Source: DATAFF01 sp963744915
GTDB lineage: Bacteria; Pseudomonadota; Alphaproteobacteria; Rhizobiales; Aestuariivirgaceae
Assembly (NCBI GenBank): GCA_963744915.1
Contig: CAVUUY010000010.1
Coordinates: forward strand, 224,464-288,463
Reading direction: 5' to 3'
DNA: 64,000 nt
Shown here: positions 53,195 to 61,763 of the stretch, one piece after another
Numbering within the stretch: the first letter of the stretch is position 1
Layout: the number at the start of each line of letters is the position of its first letter
Made by a program: the position numbers and the translations under genes
Notes under the pieces: generated by a model
What the model was told of the DNA's origin: nothing
Databases searched by the model: none
What the model saw: the letters and a program-made list of their open reading frames with translations, nothing else

Positions 53195-54451
53195 GTGCTG
53201 TTTGTGATTGTGCTTGTCCTCGGTACTTTGCAAGCCGTGAGATCAGCGACGATGGAGGTCTATCTCCAGTTAGCTACCCGCCAAGCTCAAGCCATGGCCG
53301 AAGGTGTGGCGGGGACCGTGCCGGATGCTTGGCAACGTATGCTCAAGGGTGACCGACTGTCGGACGCAGACAAAATGCAACTCGCTGCTGCGTTTGCTAA
53401 AGAGCAGCGCGAGGCCCATATCAACACCTTAAAGGTGTATAATACAGAACGCCTAACCGTCTATGCGACGGAAGAAAAGGAGATCGGTGCCGTTGAGGAC
53501 AAGCCAGCCCTCCGGAACGCTCTGTCTTTGGGGCTTGGTTCCGTTCTCATTGAGCAGGACGTTGTGCAGGGAGCAGCCTACGAGGTCTACGTGCCCTATC
53601 GCTACGAGGATAGGGTGTCAGCAGTGTTCGAGCTTTATGAGCCTGTCTCCAATCTCGACTCCCTCTTATGGCGTGTGTCCCGACCGGCAGTCCTTATCCC
53701 GTCTGCACTGCTTTTGTCGATGCTTGGTGCCTTGGCTTGGCTAGTCGGGCGTGCTCAGTCAGATATCGACCGTCGTACCAGCATCATCGTTGATCTGCGA
53801 AATCGGCTAGAGAAGCTGGTTTCCCGACGGGCGGTGGCCAGTTTGCAAACACGCAGCGGAAAAAATATCCCAAGCGAGGCAGTAGAACTCACCCTGTACT
53901 ACTCGGACATCCGAAACTTCACGGCATTTTCAGAAGGTCGCCCTCCCACAGAAGTCATAGCTTTCCTCAATCGGATCATCGGCCTACAAGTTGAAATCTT
54001 GGAATCACACGGCGGCGATGTGGACAAGATTATCGGGGATGCGGTGCTGGCTCGTTTCGAAGGAGAAGCGAGAGCCCGCAGTGCGGTGGGCGCAGCCTTC
54101 GCTATCCAAGACGCAATCACCACCGAAGGCTTTGAATGTGGAATTGGTATCGGTCTCTTCAGTGGCCCCGTCGTGGCGGGAACCATCGGAGTCGCCGACA
54201 GGCTCGACTACACGGTTGTAGGGGATAGCGTGAACGTTGCGGCGCGGCTCTGTTCTTTAGCAGAAGCAGGTGAAATTATTGCCGACATCAAGACCATCGA
54301 CGATGCCGGTATCGGCGAATTCGGACGGACTCAGTCGGTCTCTATAAAGGGGCGGAAACGCGAAGTCGAAGTTCGGAAGTCGCAACCCGATGCTGGCGTC
54401 GCACTGGTGGACCGGCTTCATAAAGCGCAAAGGGATACGCCAATTTATTGA
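53195..54451 (+). CDS. Membrane-bound class III adenylate/guanylate cyclase
   Basis: The frame is open from 53096; the first usable start is a GTG at 53195, but this cuts into the first membrane helix (FYIGVLPALVLFVIVLVLG), so the true start may be upstream or lost. A periplasmic sensor region of about 130 residues is closed by a second helix (AVLIPSALLLSMLGALAWLV). The cyclase domain then has YYSDIRNFTAFSEG (metal Asp), GGDVDKIIGDAVLARFEG (base-recognition Lys and second metal Asp) and LDYTVVGDSVNVAARLCSL (transition-state Asn/Arg). It should make cAMP (or cGMP) in response to an external cue. The gene lies exactly between the two 19-bp tRNA-derived repeats, so it may have arrived as a unit. 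Confidence 0.85.
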   Translation: MLFVIVLVLGTLQAVRSATMEVYLQLATRQAQAMAEGVAGTVPDAWQRMLKGDRLSDADKMQLAAAFAKEQREAHINTLKVYNTERLTVYATEEKEIGAVEDKPALRNALSLGLGSVLIEQDVVQGAAYEVYVPYRYEDRVSAVFELYEPVSNLDSLLWRVSRPAVLIPSALLLSMLGALAWLVGRAQSDIDRRTSIIVDLRNRLEKLVSRRAVASLQTRSGKNIPSEAVELTLYYSDIRNFTAFSEGRPPTEVIAFLNRIIGLQVEILESHGGDVDKIIGDAVLARFEGEARARSAVGAAFAIQDAITTEGFECGIGIGLFSGPVVAGTIGVADRLDYTVVGDSVNVAARLCSLAEAGEIIADIKTIDDAGIGEFGRTQSVSIKGRKREVEVRKSQPDAGVALVDRLHKAQRDTPIY

Positions 54452-54707
54452 TCAATTCCGCTTTAAAAGGTCTTCGTCAGTTGAGGGCCTACGGCCCGAT
54501 TGATGCGGGATGGCTGTCAGGCGGTTGGTATCGCTGGTAGTCCCGAAAAGTGTCGATATATGAACTGCCATCACCACGCAATCAGCGTATGGGTGCCATA
54601 GCGGCCCCTGGTCTTATTCTGACATTGGTCGTAAGCCATTGTTTTGCAATGGCACCTATTTGACCGTTTCTGTCAGAGTACCCTCTGACTTTCCTCGAAA
54701 TCCCTCG

Positions 54708-54764
54708 AACTTAAAATCCGCTTCCATAACTGGAGTGTGGGTTCAACTCCCACCGCCCGCACCA
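54708..54764 (+). other. 3' half of tRNA-Leu(TAA), integration scar (att-like)
   Basis: Starts with CTTAAAATCCG (anticodon loop containing TAA), then the variable-arm pairs TCCA/TGGA, the T-arm GTGGGTTCAACTCCCAC (a perfect 5-bp stem with TTCAACT loop), acceptor strand CGCCCGC and an encoded ACCA. The D-arm and 5' acceptor strand are missing; upstream sequence does not match a tRNA. The first 19 bases are repeated at 53004. This is what an integrative element leaves when it recombines into a tRNA gene 3' end. The intact tRNA should lie elsewhere. Confidence 0.85.
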
Positions 54765-55031
54765 AACAAAATCAATAAGTTATCCCTTCAGCCCTGGATA
54801 TCTCTGTGACCGCGAAAATGCAATTTGGCCCCGTTTTGGCCCCGGATCGGAACGAAAAGGCCGGATCGACCACACGAGCGCTCCTCGAGAAGAGACGTGC
54901 GGCCGATCCGGTTGGCGCGATGGTGCGATACCGGAGAAACCGCGCCGGCGCCAGGTTGCTTACGGCCTCGCTGCCCTAGGCCGGGTGCGCCGGGGCAGGG
55001 GGAGCAAGCGGGCGCAGTAGGGAAGCGGGGA
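54765..55031. other. Junction region between tRNA scar and vapE remnant
   Basis: Includes TTTGGCCCC repeated at about 54826-54843. No gene recognised. Confidence 0.35.
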
Positions 55032-55825
55032 AGGCGGCCAGGCCGGGTTGTAAGGCTGACCATGTTCTTATGATGGAGGGAGAGCAGGGTATCGGAAAAT
55101 CAACAGCACTATCGATTCTGGGTGGCGAGTGGTTTTCCGACAGCCTTCCGGGTGATCTCCGAATGAAGGATGCTGCTCTCCACCTGTTCGGGAAATGGAT
55201 CATCGAGCTTGCGGAGCTATGTCAGATCCACAGGAGTGAGGTTGAGATCGTCAAGGCTTTCCTCACCAGAACAGATGAGAGATTTCGACCTCCTTATGGC
55301 GAGAACGAGATCTCCTACCCGCGTCAGTGTGTGTTTGCGGGCACGACGAACCAAACCGCCTATTTGAAGGATGAAACGGGTGATAGGCGGATCTGGCCAG
55401 TGAAGGTGAACAAGGTCGATGTTGATGGGCTACGTCGGGATCGAGATCAGTTATGGGGAGAGGCGCAGGTAGAATTCGAGGCTGGGGAGTGTTGGCATCT
55501 GGATGATGAGAATTTGAGATGTTTGGCAGGATCTGAACAGGCGGAAAGATATGATGAAGACCCATGGGAAGAACCAATTCGGGTCTATGTGGAAGGATTG
55601 CCGAAGGTGACTGTCGGCATCATCCTGGATCATATCTATGGGAATAGCTGCGAGTTCTCAGAATTTGGTTCCCGGCTCTCAAAGCATACGAGGGGCGATC
55701 AGAACCGGGTCACGAAGATCCTAACGAGACTTGGTTGGGAGCGAGGGCGCAAAACCTCCTCAGCAAGGGTCTGGGTCAAGGCAGGGGCGCAAAACTTTCT
55801 CGCCAGGGCACTCGGTCAACCGTAA
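55032..55825 (+). pseudogene. VapE-family primase/helicase, 5'-truncated
   Basis: Homology begins abruptly at PGCKADHVLMMEGEQGIGKS (P-loop) and continues uninterrupted: GGEWFSDSLPGDL, GKWIIELAELCQIHRSEVEI, PRQCVFAGTTNQTAYLKDET, RRIWPVKVNKVD, DPWEEPIRVYVEGLPKVTVG and a C-terminal domain. The ATG at 55070 would give 251 residues with the P-loop. The N-terminal half, present in pieces at 1-540, is absent. The ATPase core is largely whole, so it might be expressed, but a full VapE is several hundred residues longer. Codon usage is slightly A+T-richer than its homologue in the window. Confidence 0.85.
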
Positions 55826-55837
55826 GCCACAGGGGGA

Positions 55838-55940
55838 TGACCAATAACCAACAATGACCGACTTTCTATAAAGATCTCCAAAAAGATTCTGGTGTTTGGT
55901 GACTTTAGAATCTTTATTGGAAAGTTGGTCATGTTGGTCA
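55838..55940. repeat. Interrupted palindrome of TGACC/GGTCA motifs after vapE
   Basis: TGACC at 55838 and 55855 faces GGTCA at 55927 and 55936, with an inner 9-bp inverted repeat AAAGATTCT/AGAATCTTT (55882-55890 and 55907-55915). The whole can fold into a long hairpin directly after the gene, as at 1192-1297. Confidence 0.5.
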
Positions 55941-56462
55941 CTCCGTCACTCCCCTCTGTGAGATCTGCCGCGAGTCAAACACGCTCTCGCCTTGGATTTG
56001 GAAAACAGATCATGGCGACAACAAAGAGATGATCGGGGCAGCCGGGTCTTTCGAACTCCTGAAGCCATAACTGTTTTCCCGACACTCCGACCCCCTGCCA
56101 ATCCTCTCATTCTCGAAGCTGGTGGAGAGATGGGGCAGATGGTCGATGGGGTGTTGGGCTTCGATGATCAGGAACTCGAACACACCCAAGCCGCGTTTGC
56201 TCTTCCCTGAACCCAAACAGTTACGCCGTTGGCCGTGCATTCTTTTGACCACACCGGCTCCAGTTCCTTTGTGCGGTACCGACATCACCCTCAGATCAAA
56301 ACTGTTTTTCAAATACATGCGGGATGACAGAGATCTTGGTAATTTAGGGGGAGGTAATGACGGGCTGGGTGATCACGAACCAAATCACTATTCATGATGA
56401 AATCCATAGTGACAGCAGACCGATAAAGCGAAGGGAAAGGACAGAGCACGGAACCCCTCATG

Positions 56463-56600
56463 GATCTTGACCCCGGCTGAGATCACGGCAATTCGGGAAA
56501 GTTCGGCAGCACAGGAAAGTTGAGGCGAACGGCTGGATTGAGAAGCGAACGGCGACAGCGCGGGGTTGGGGTAAGAGGGTCGACAGTGGAAGCAAAGACA
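56463..56600 (+). repeat. Decayed partial copy 1 of the OGFr-like gene
   Basis: Contains LTPAEITAIRESSA coding sequence matching 58287-58328, then jumps to the C-terminal/3' sequence (GGATTGAGAAGCGAACGGCG) also found at 56797 and 58520. It continues into a GGTTGGGGTAAGAGGGTCGA segment shared with copy 2. The middle of the gene has been deleted. Confidence 0.65.
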
Positions 56601-56681
56601 GACGACCCGGTGATGGCGATGACGGGCTTCAATAACCAGTACAAGAGGGTGTTTTGACGAGTTGCTGTTGAATGGATGATG

Positions 56682-56866
56682 CCGCTCACAACCACCTTCG
56701 GGTCAGCCGCATCATCCGCTCACTTGCTTTGTTTGCAGGGAGAGGAAGCGGCAAAACAGTTTCTGGCGAGGATCGGGGAGAGAGTTGAGGCGGCTCGGCT
56801 GGATTGAGAAGCGAACGGCGACAGCGCGGGTTTGGGTAAGAGGGTCGACGGCGGAAGCAAAGGCAG
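56682..56866 (+). repeat. Decayed partial copy 2 of the OGFr-like gene
   Basis: Nearly identical to 58408-58540: AHNHLRVSRIIRSLAL is readable before a one-base change of frame near the TTTGCAGGG (CTGCAGGG in the intact copy). It is followed by the same 3' flank as copy 1 (AAGAGGGTCGAC). Confidence 0.7.
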
Positions 56867-57019
56867 CACAAACCCAAGCGAACGAGCAACCCATCGCGGA
56901 CTTCTTGATCGTGGGAATTCGGCACAGGGATTATCATCGTCGATAGACCTCTTGATCTGGTCGTGGCCACACAGCCAGGTCAAGCAGCTATTCGGCTGGT
57001 ATCGTTCGAGTGCGGATAG

Positions 57020-58063
57020 ATGCAAAGGATTGTTGGAATTGCAGCTTTCGCCTGCATTCTATTTGCGACGATTGCTGCCTTGATAGGAGAGCAGAGAACC
57101 AGCATTGAGCCGACGGTTCCCAATGAAGCTGTGACCATCTCACAAGGCGAAGTCGAAGGCCCGAAGAAGCAGTCCCTCACACCTTTGCCCTTGCGTACCG
57201 ACCTGCAGCAGATTTCGGAATTTAAGGAAGCCCCGAGAGTCCGCAGCCAGTACCGTCGGCAGAAAGCGAAAGACGATGCGAGGGGCCTCAACAGTCTTGG
57301 CATGATGCTTCTCAACAGCGTTGGCGTGGATCGCGATCTGGTCGAGGCATTTGATCTGTTCAGTTTGGCGGCACGGGCGGGTGACGCCGAAGCGATCAAC
57401 AACCTTGGCCAAATGTATGAGATGGGTTGGGGCACGTCGGCAGACACAAAAACCGCCATCGAACTCTACGCCAAGGCGCTTCGGAAAGGCAGCTCGGCGG
57501 CGCGAAACAATCTCCGCAAACTTACGCATGCCGCTGCTATTTCTAACAGGGAGTCGTCGGCCCTTCTCGAAGCCGGCATAGACCGCAAGCGCCAACTGTC
57601 CGCCATTACCCAGAACAAGACTGGTGTGAGGACACCTGAGACCACAAGCCAAATCGAGATATTCGCCTCGAACAAACCGGAAGCTGACCAGGGCAGCACC
57701 GGCGCTATCTCCACCCGTTCAAGACTGGACAGTCCAAAGGCAAGAGAGGTCACATCTGACTCGACCATGCTTGAGAGGCGGAAAGCAGCTAGAAGTCAGA
57801 AAAGTAGCAAGGTCATAGCGGGAATCACGCTGCCAACGCCCCGTCGAATGCAAGCCACTCGGCCTGCTCACAAGGATGCTGCCAAAAGTGCATCGAGAAG
57901 GATGTCAGCCGAATGTCGCCGTTTTCGCAGGGATGGTCCTCTTGCCGGGCCATGCGGCGTTCAGCAGATGGACCGAACTCCACCATGGTATGGTGATCCA
58001 CGGCTCGGCAATTCACCACCTGGGTTCGGCTTTCCCTTTTTTGGCGGTTTTGAAGATAACTGA
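57020..58063 (+). CDS. Sel1-repeat (TPR-like) protein, probably exported or membrane-anchored
   Basis: 347 residues. A hydrophobic N-terminus (MQRIVGIAAFACILFATIAA) could be a signal anchor. Two Sel1-type repeats follow: ARGLNSLGMMLLNSVGVDRD LVEAFDLFSLAARAGD, then EAINNLGQMYEMGWGTSADT KTAIELYAKALRKGSSAARN. The C-terminal 150 residues are Ser/Arg/Lys-rich and look disordered, ending GFPFFGGFEDN. Sel1 proteins are scaffolds for protein interaction in signalling or envelope processes. No catalytic domain is visible. The start has no strong ribosome binding site. Intact. Confidence 0.75.
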   Translation: MQRIVGIAAFACILFATIAALIGEQRTSIEPTVPNEAVTISQGEVEGPKKQSLTPLPLRTDLQQISEFKEAPRVRSQYRRQKAKDDARGLNSLGMMLLNSVGVDRDLVEAFDLFSLAARAGDAEAINNLGQMYEMGWGTSADTKTAIELYAKALRKGSSAARNNLRKLTHAAAISNRESSALLEAGIDRKRQLSAITQNKTGVRTPETTSQIEIFASNKPEADQGSTGAISTRSRLDSPKAREVTSDSTMLERRKAARSQKSSKVIAGITLPTPRRMQATRPAHKDAAKSASRRMSAECRRFRRDGPLAGPCGVQQMDRTPPWYGDPRLGNSPPGFGFPFFGGFEDN

Positions 58064-58188
58064 GGCTCGATTGCCGCTGTACCCGTCAGTAGCTCGCGTT
58101 CAGCCGACAGCGAAGTATATTCACCAGCTCGCGGGCATCTTCGGGGTGAATTGCGACTTGCACCAACTCTCGCCCGCAATTATCGTCG

Positions 58189-58533
58189 GTGATAACGAAG
58201 ACTTCATCCCCGTATTCCTGGCGTCATGATTTCATTCAATGGCTGTTTGCTCTCCCTGAACCGAGTCGTGCTCAGGCCCAATCACCGATCTTGACCCCGG
58301 CTGAGATCACGGCAATTCGGGAAAGCTCGGCAGTCAGGAGAATCTCAAAAAGGGCAGTGCAGATGATGAGCGGGTTCTATCAACGCAGCAATCACTGGAT
58401 TCGCTACGCCGCTCACAACCACCTTCGGGTCAGCCGCATCATCCGCTCACTTGCTTTGCTGCAGGGAGAGGAAGCGGCGAAACAGTTTCTGGCGAGGATC
58501 GGGGCGAGAGTTGAGGCGGCTCGGCTGGATTGA
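58189..58533 (+). CDS. Opioid growth factor receptor (OGFr)-related protein
   Basis: 114 residues from a GTG at 58189. The signature HDFIQWLFALPEPSRAQAQS, PILTPAEITAIRESSAV and then HNHLRVSRIIRSLALL belong to the OGFr conserved domain, which is widespread in bacteria with unknown function. The protein is a little shorter than usual (about 140-170 residues), so the first strand may be missing or lie in the preceding sequence in another frame. Two damaged partial copies lie upstream at 56463 and 56682. Helical and cytoplasmic by composition. Confidence 0.75.
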   Translation: MITKTSSPYSWRHDFIQWLFALPEPSRAQAQSPILTPAEITAIRESSAVRRISKRAVQMMSGFYQRSNHWIRYAAHNHLRVSRIIRSLALLQGEEAAKQFLARIGARVEAARLD

Positions 58534-58549
58534 GAAGCGAACGGCGACG

Positions 58550-59830
58550 TCAGCGGCAGGATGTGAACAGCCGCGGCGCAGCGAATCCCAGTATGGCCAA
58601 AACGAACAGCATCCAAGCCGCACGACGCGAAGATTTCACTCCCCCGAATCCGAGCGCATAAATCGCTTTCGCGATATTGTTTGAAGATGCCGCTATCAGG
58701 ACGGCGGCAGCCAGCGTGGTGACAGATAAGCCGCTCACTCCCCCTTGCGCGATATTGATTACGAACGGATCGATGTCGGTGGCTCCTACGGCAGCTGCCA
58801 TGGCCAGTACACCAGTCTGGCCATACGTCCCGCGGACCCATGCCGCGACTACGGAGATGATGACAAAGATGGCAGCAAAGATGAATGCTGTAGGTATTTG
58901 CAGTGGATTGATGGCGGGAACACTGAGGTTCGCCCCAGGCTGCCGTTCCACGATCCTTCGCCACTCGTATGCTGCCATCGCGGCACCAAGAGCGAACAAT
59001 GTACCCAATGCCGGCGCGAGAGCCCAGGCCAAGTGCACATCGAAGAGAGCTATGACTATGCCCAGCCGTAGGTACATGACGGCCGTTGCGGCAACGATCC
59101 CTGCTGTGAGGTCAGAGCGAGCAAGGCCGACCTCCCGCTGTCGTTTCGCGAGAGTGACTGTTGTAGCTGTCGATGAGTATAGTCCACCTAGAATTGCTGG
59201 CAGCAGCGCGGCGTTTGGTGCGGATACGTACTTCTGCAACAGGTAGCTTAGATAAGATAGCGAGCAGACGGCTACCACCGCCAACCAAACATGATAAGGC
59301 GTGAGAGGAGTCGCCGCCGTCACCGGATGGTTAGGAACAAGCGGAAGGATGATACCGACCAGAACCAGGAACTTGCCTAGGGTCAGAAGTTCATTCTGAG
59401 CAACCACATGAACGAGCCCGTGAAGCTGCTCGCGAGTACCGAGGAGGATAACGGCAGTCACCGAAACGGCAACGACCATCCAGGGCGGTTGTGTAAGGGC
59501 GACTGGCCCGATGACATATGCGAGCAAATTTGAGGCGGGTATCATGAGGCTAGTCGCGCTGGGGTCGGGCGGCGCATTGCGCAGATAGGCGTGGAGCCAT
59601 AGTGCCAACGCCAATAGCCCACCAATGAATGCGAGCGCGTGCTGTGGCTCGATCAGGTAGAGCATTGCACCGGAGACGGCGAGCATTGGAAATGTTCGTA
59701 CCCCACCAGGGCTTGACCGCTCTTGGCGCTTGTATACCTCCTCAAATGCGAGACCGAGGAACACCGCCAAGCCGAGCGCAAGGGCGAGCCGTCCAGCCAA
59801 TTCTAAGGGGGCCTGCTCGGCACCTGTCAT
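58550..59830 (-). CDS. MgtC/DUF4010 family membrane protein
   Basis: About 426 residues with eleven or so membrane segments. The N-terminal part (LAGRLALALGLAVFLGLAFE EVYKRQE, TFPMLAVSGAMLYLI) corresponds to the MgtC/SapB domain. The C-terminal DUF4010 part includes ALLPAILGGLYSSTATTVTL, AKRQREVGLAR, ATDIDPFVINIAQGG and SSNNIAKAIYALGFGG. It is an inner-membrane protein of unknown transport or regulatory function. The ATG at 59830 is preferred to 59863 because the family begins at the Glu-Leu-x-x-Arg helix. Its 3' end lies just next to the OGFr-like gene 3' repeat. Confidence 0.85.
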   Translation of the reverse strand: MTGAEQAPLELAGRLALALGLAVFLGLAFEEVYKRQERSSPGGVRTFPMLAVSGAMLYLIEPQHALAFIGGLLALALWLHAYLRNAPPDPSATSLMIPASNLLAYVIGPVALTQPPWMVVAVSVTAVILLGTREQLHGLVHVVAQNELLTLGKFLVLVGIILPLVPNHPVTAATPLTPYHVWLAVVAVCSLSYLSYLLQKYVSAPNAALLPAILGGLYSSTATTVTLAKRQREVGLARSDLTAGIVAATAVMYLRLGIVIALFDVHLAWALAPALGTLFALGAAMAAYEWRRIVERQPGANLSVPAINPLQIPTAFIFAAIFVIISVVAAWVRGTYGQTGVLAMAAAVGATDIDPFVINIAQGGVSGLSVTTLAAAVLIAASSNNIAKAIYALGFGGVKSSRRAAWMLFVLAILGFAAPRLFTSCR

Positions 59831-60266
59831 GAACTCCGTCTCCGATTCCGGATCTCGGGCCACGTCACTATGTGTTCGTCGTTACAACGCCTCTGGCCGA
59901 GGCAATTCGCGCGACTTCTGGTGTTCAGGCTACCTCACGCGGAATGTGTTCTGGGTCGGACTGTCCAAGCATGGCTGTCGCTCTTTGGCAAACCGCGCCG
60001 CCGAGAAGCGACATGAACTTGCGCCTAATCCGCGCCCGGCGTCCTTGCACATTTTCGCCTAAATTTAGGTCGTACAGTTGATCTATATATCAATAACTTA
60101 GGCGGGGTTCACTACTCTGGGGGAGGTGCGAACTCAACTTGATGTCTTTCCGTTCCCGGAGGTTTGCGGACGTCCTCAGAAAACCGCGACATCCTTAGCC
60201 GTACGTGTGCCTCGCCGGGTGAGATAAATTGGAAGTGGGGAGCGGGTCGTTAAAGGAGCACTGGTG
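59831..60266. other. Intergenic region, nothing identified
   Basis: Contains the upstream side of the MgtC/DUF4010 gene. AAAGGAG at about 60252 is the ribosome binding site of the EF-hand gene. No gene or RNA recognised. Confidence 0.4.
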
Positions 60267-60637
60267 ATGAAATACTCCTCTTCGCTCTTGGTTGCGTCCC
60301 TACTCGTTCTTGCAGGAATCGCCAGTTCGAACGCACAGGAAGCGCCCACAAATCCCATGATGGGACAGGGCATGATGGGACAAGGCATGATGGGACAAGG
60401 CATGGGGGACCCGGCATGATGGGCTACGGCATGGGTCATGGCATGGGTGGACCGTGCATGATGATGCGGCCCGGCATGATGCGGATGATGATCGTGATGA
60501 TGGACACCGACGGCGATGGCGCTCTATCGCTTGATGAAGTGCAATCGGTACATGCAAGAATATTTAAGGCCATAGATGCTGACAAGAACGGCAAGGTCAC
60601 GCTTGAAGAAATTCAGCAATTCATGCGCGGCCCATAA
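60267..60637 (+). pseudogene. Exported EF-hand protein with Met/Gly repeats, frameshift in a G run
   Basis: Begins MKYSSSLLVASLLVLAGIAS, a signal peptide, and tandem PMMGQGM repeats. The frame stops at GMGDPA because a run at about 60402-60406 has five G; with six, it continues GMGGPGMMGYGMGHGMGGPC and two EF-hands (MDTDGDGALSLDEV and DADKNGKVTLEEIQQF). Calcium ligands D-x-D-x-D/N are in place in both loops. The intact protein would be about 123 residues and periplasmic. A homopolymer error or slippage could explain the shift. Confidence 0.78.
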
Positions 60638-60965
60638 GTTCGTCCAGCGCGAATTGATCTAGCATCGCGATTGTCGAATTAACTCGAATGGCACCGGATC
60701 GCATCAGAATTTGGCATCGGGCATCCTGGCCGTAGGGCAGCGACGTTTTTTGGGGCAGTGGAGCGGCGTTGAAGGTCCTCGTTTTGTACGCCTCCCGTTC
60801 ACGCCAATCTGGGGCGAAGACCGGGCTGAGGACTACAGCGGCTATGACGGGGACGCCGCAAAAGTTAGGAGCCGCCGATTTCTTGGCGCGTTCCTTGTTC
60901 TTCAAGTATTGACCAGACTCAGCCGGGGGCCAAAGGCGATGATTTAATCGAATAGGGAGCAATTC
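60638..60965. other. Unassigned intergenic region
   Basis: A minus-strand frame (60621-61001) and a plus-strand frame (60711-60947) overlap here. Neither resembles a known family. Confidence 0.35.
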
Positions 60966-61454
60966 CATGAACCGAACTAGCATGTTCATTCCCATCACCA
61001 TCGGCCCTAGCTGGGCTGTGCATCACTGTTTCCGCGAGTAGCGCGGTCGCCCAAGAGGCAGCGGACGTGAAGGGCGTCAAGCAGCGAGTGAAGCTTTCTA
61101 TGCCGCCTTGTCAGTGCTCGATGATGGAGAGGCTATGGAAAAGGTGTGGGCTCATACGCCGTACATCACATTCTTGGGGCCGAGCGCAAATGGATCTTGG
61201 GGGTTGGGATGCCTTTAACAAGGCTTGGGCTGAGGGCATCAAAAATTTTTTTGACGAGAAGCGCTTCGACGGTCGAAGATTTTATTCACCTCAACGGCAA
61301 TGTCGCCTGGGAGGCAGTTCTTGAGACTGGGCAACTGAAATTTAAGACCGGTGAGGTCGTGAAGGGCGACTACCTTGCAACCAACGTCTTCGAAAAGCAG
61401 TCGGACGGTCGGTGGCTCATGGTTTCTCACCATGCGAACCCGAAGCCGCAGTAA
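60966..61454 (+). pseudogene. Exported SnoaL/DUF4440-like protein, multiply frameshifted
   Basis: ATG at 60966 begins MNRTSMFIPITI. In other frames appear AFYAALSVLDDGEAMEKVWA and HTPYITFLGPSANGSWG, then LNGNVAWEAVLETGQLKFKT and VFEKQSDGRWLMVSHHANPK to the stop. These are the typical start and end of NTF2-fold DUF4440 proteins with a secretion signal. At least three indels are needed to join the parts. Confidence 0.7.
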
Positions 61455-61763
61455 CCCGGCTTGGGAGATGTTTCGCTGTATAGTGGCCCCGGTTGGACTT
61501 CGGCCTGAGTTGCTTCCCGATGATGGTTCGAGGTTCTTTAAAATGTTTTGGGCGAGTGTCGTTGCCTATATCCTGAATTTGAAAGAGGATGGCTTGTAGG
61601 TCGGCAGCCAACAAACGCCGCTCATAAGCCGAGGCCCCGAGTCGGCTGCTGTTGGCGAGCGGCGGATCAGCGATGGTGCCGCTAGATGTCATGAACTCGG
61701 CCTAGGCCGAAAAACCGGAGTGAAGCGGCCAATGGACTGCACGAGCCCCTGGTGGAAGCTGAC
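61455..61763. other. Intergenic region, no gene recognised
   Basis: Only short frames. GGTGGAAG at about 61750 may be the ribosome binding site of the flavodoxin gene. Confidence 0.35.

Larger units (their letters stand above)
55941..57019. other. Region of decayed repeats, no intact gene
   Basis: Holds two partial copies of the OGFr-like gene end (56463-56600 and 56682-56866) separated by unrelated sequence. No other coding sequence was recognised in 55941-56460. Confidence 0.5.

Noticed and set aside
60360..60420. Short tandem repeats as a possible CRISPR-like array
   Set aside because: The ATGATGGGACA units encode Met/Gly repeats of an exported EF-hand protein, have no spacers of uniform length, and no cas genes are present.
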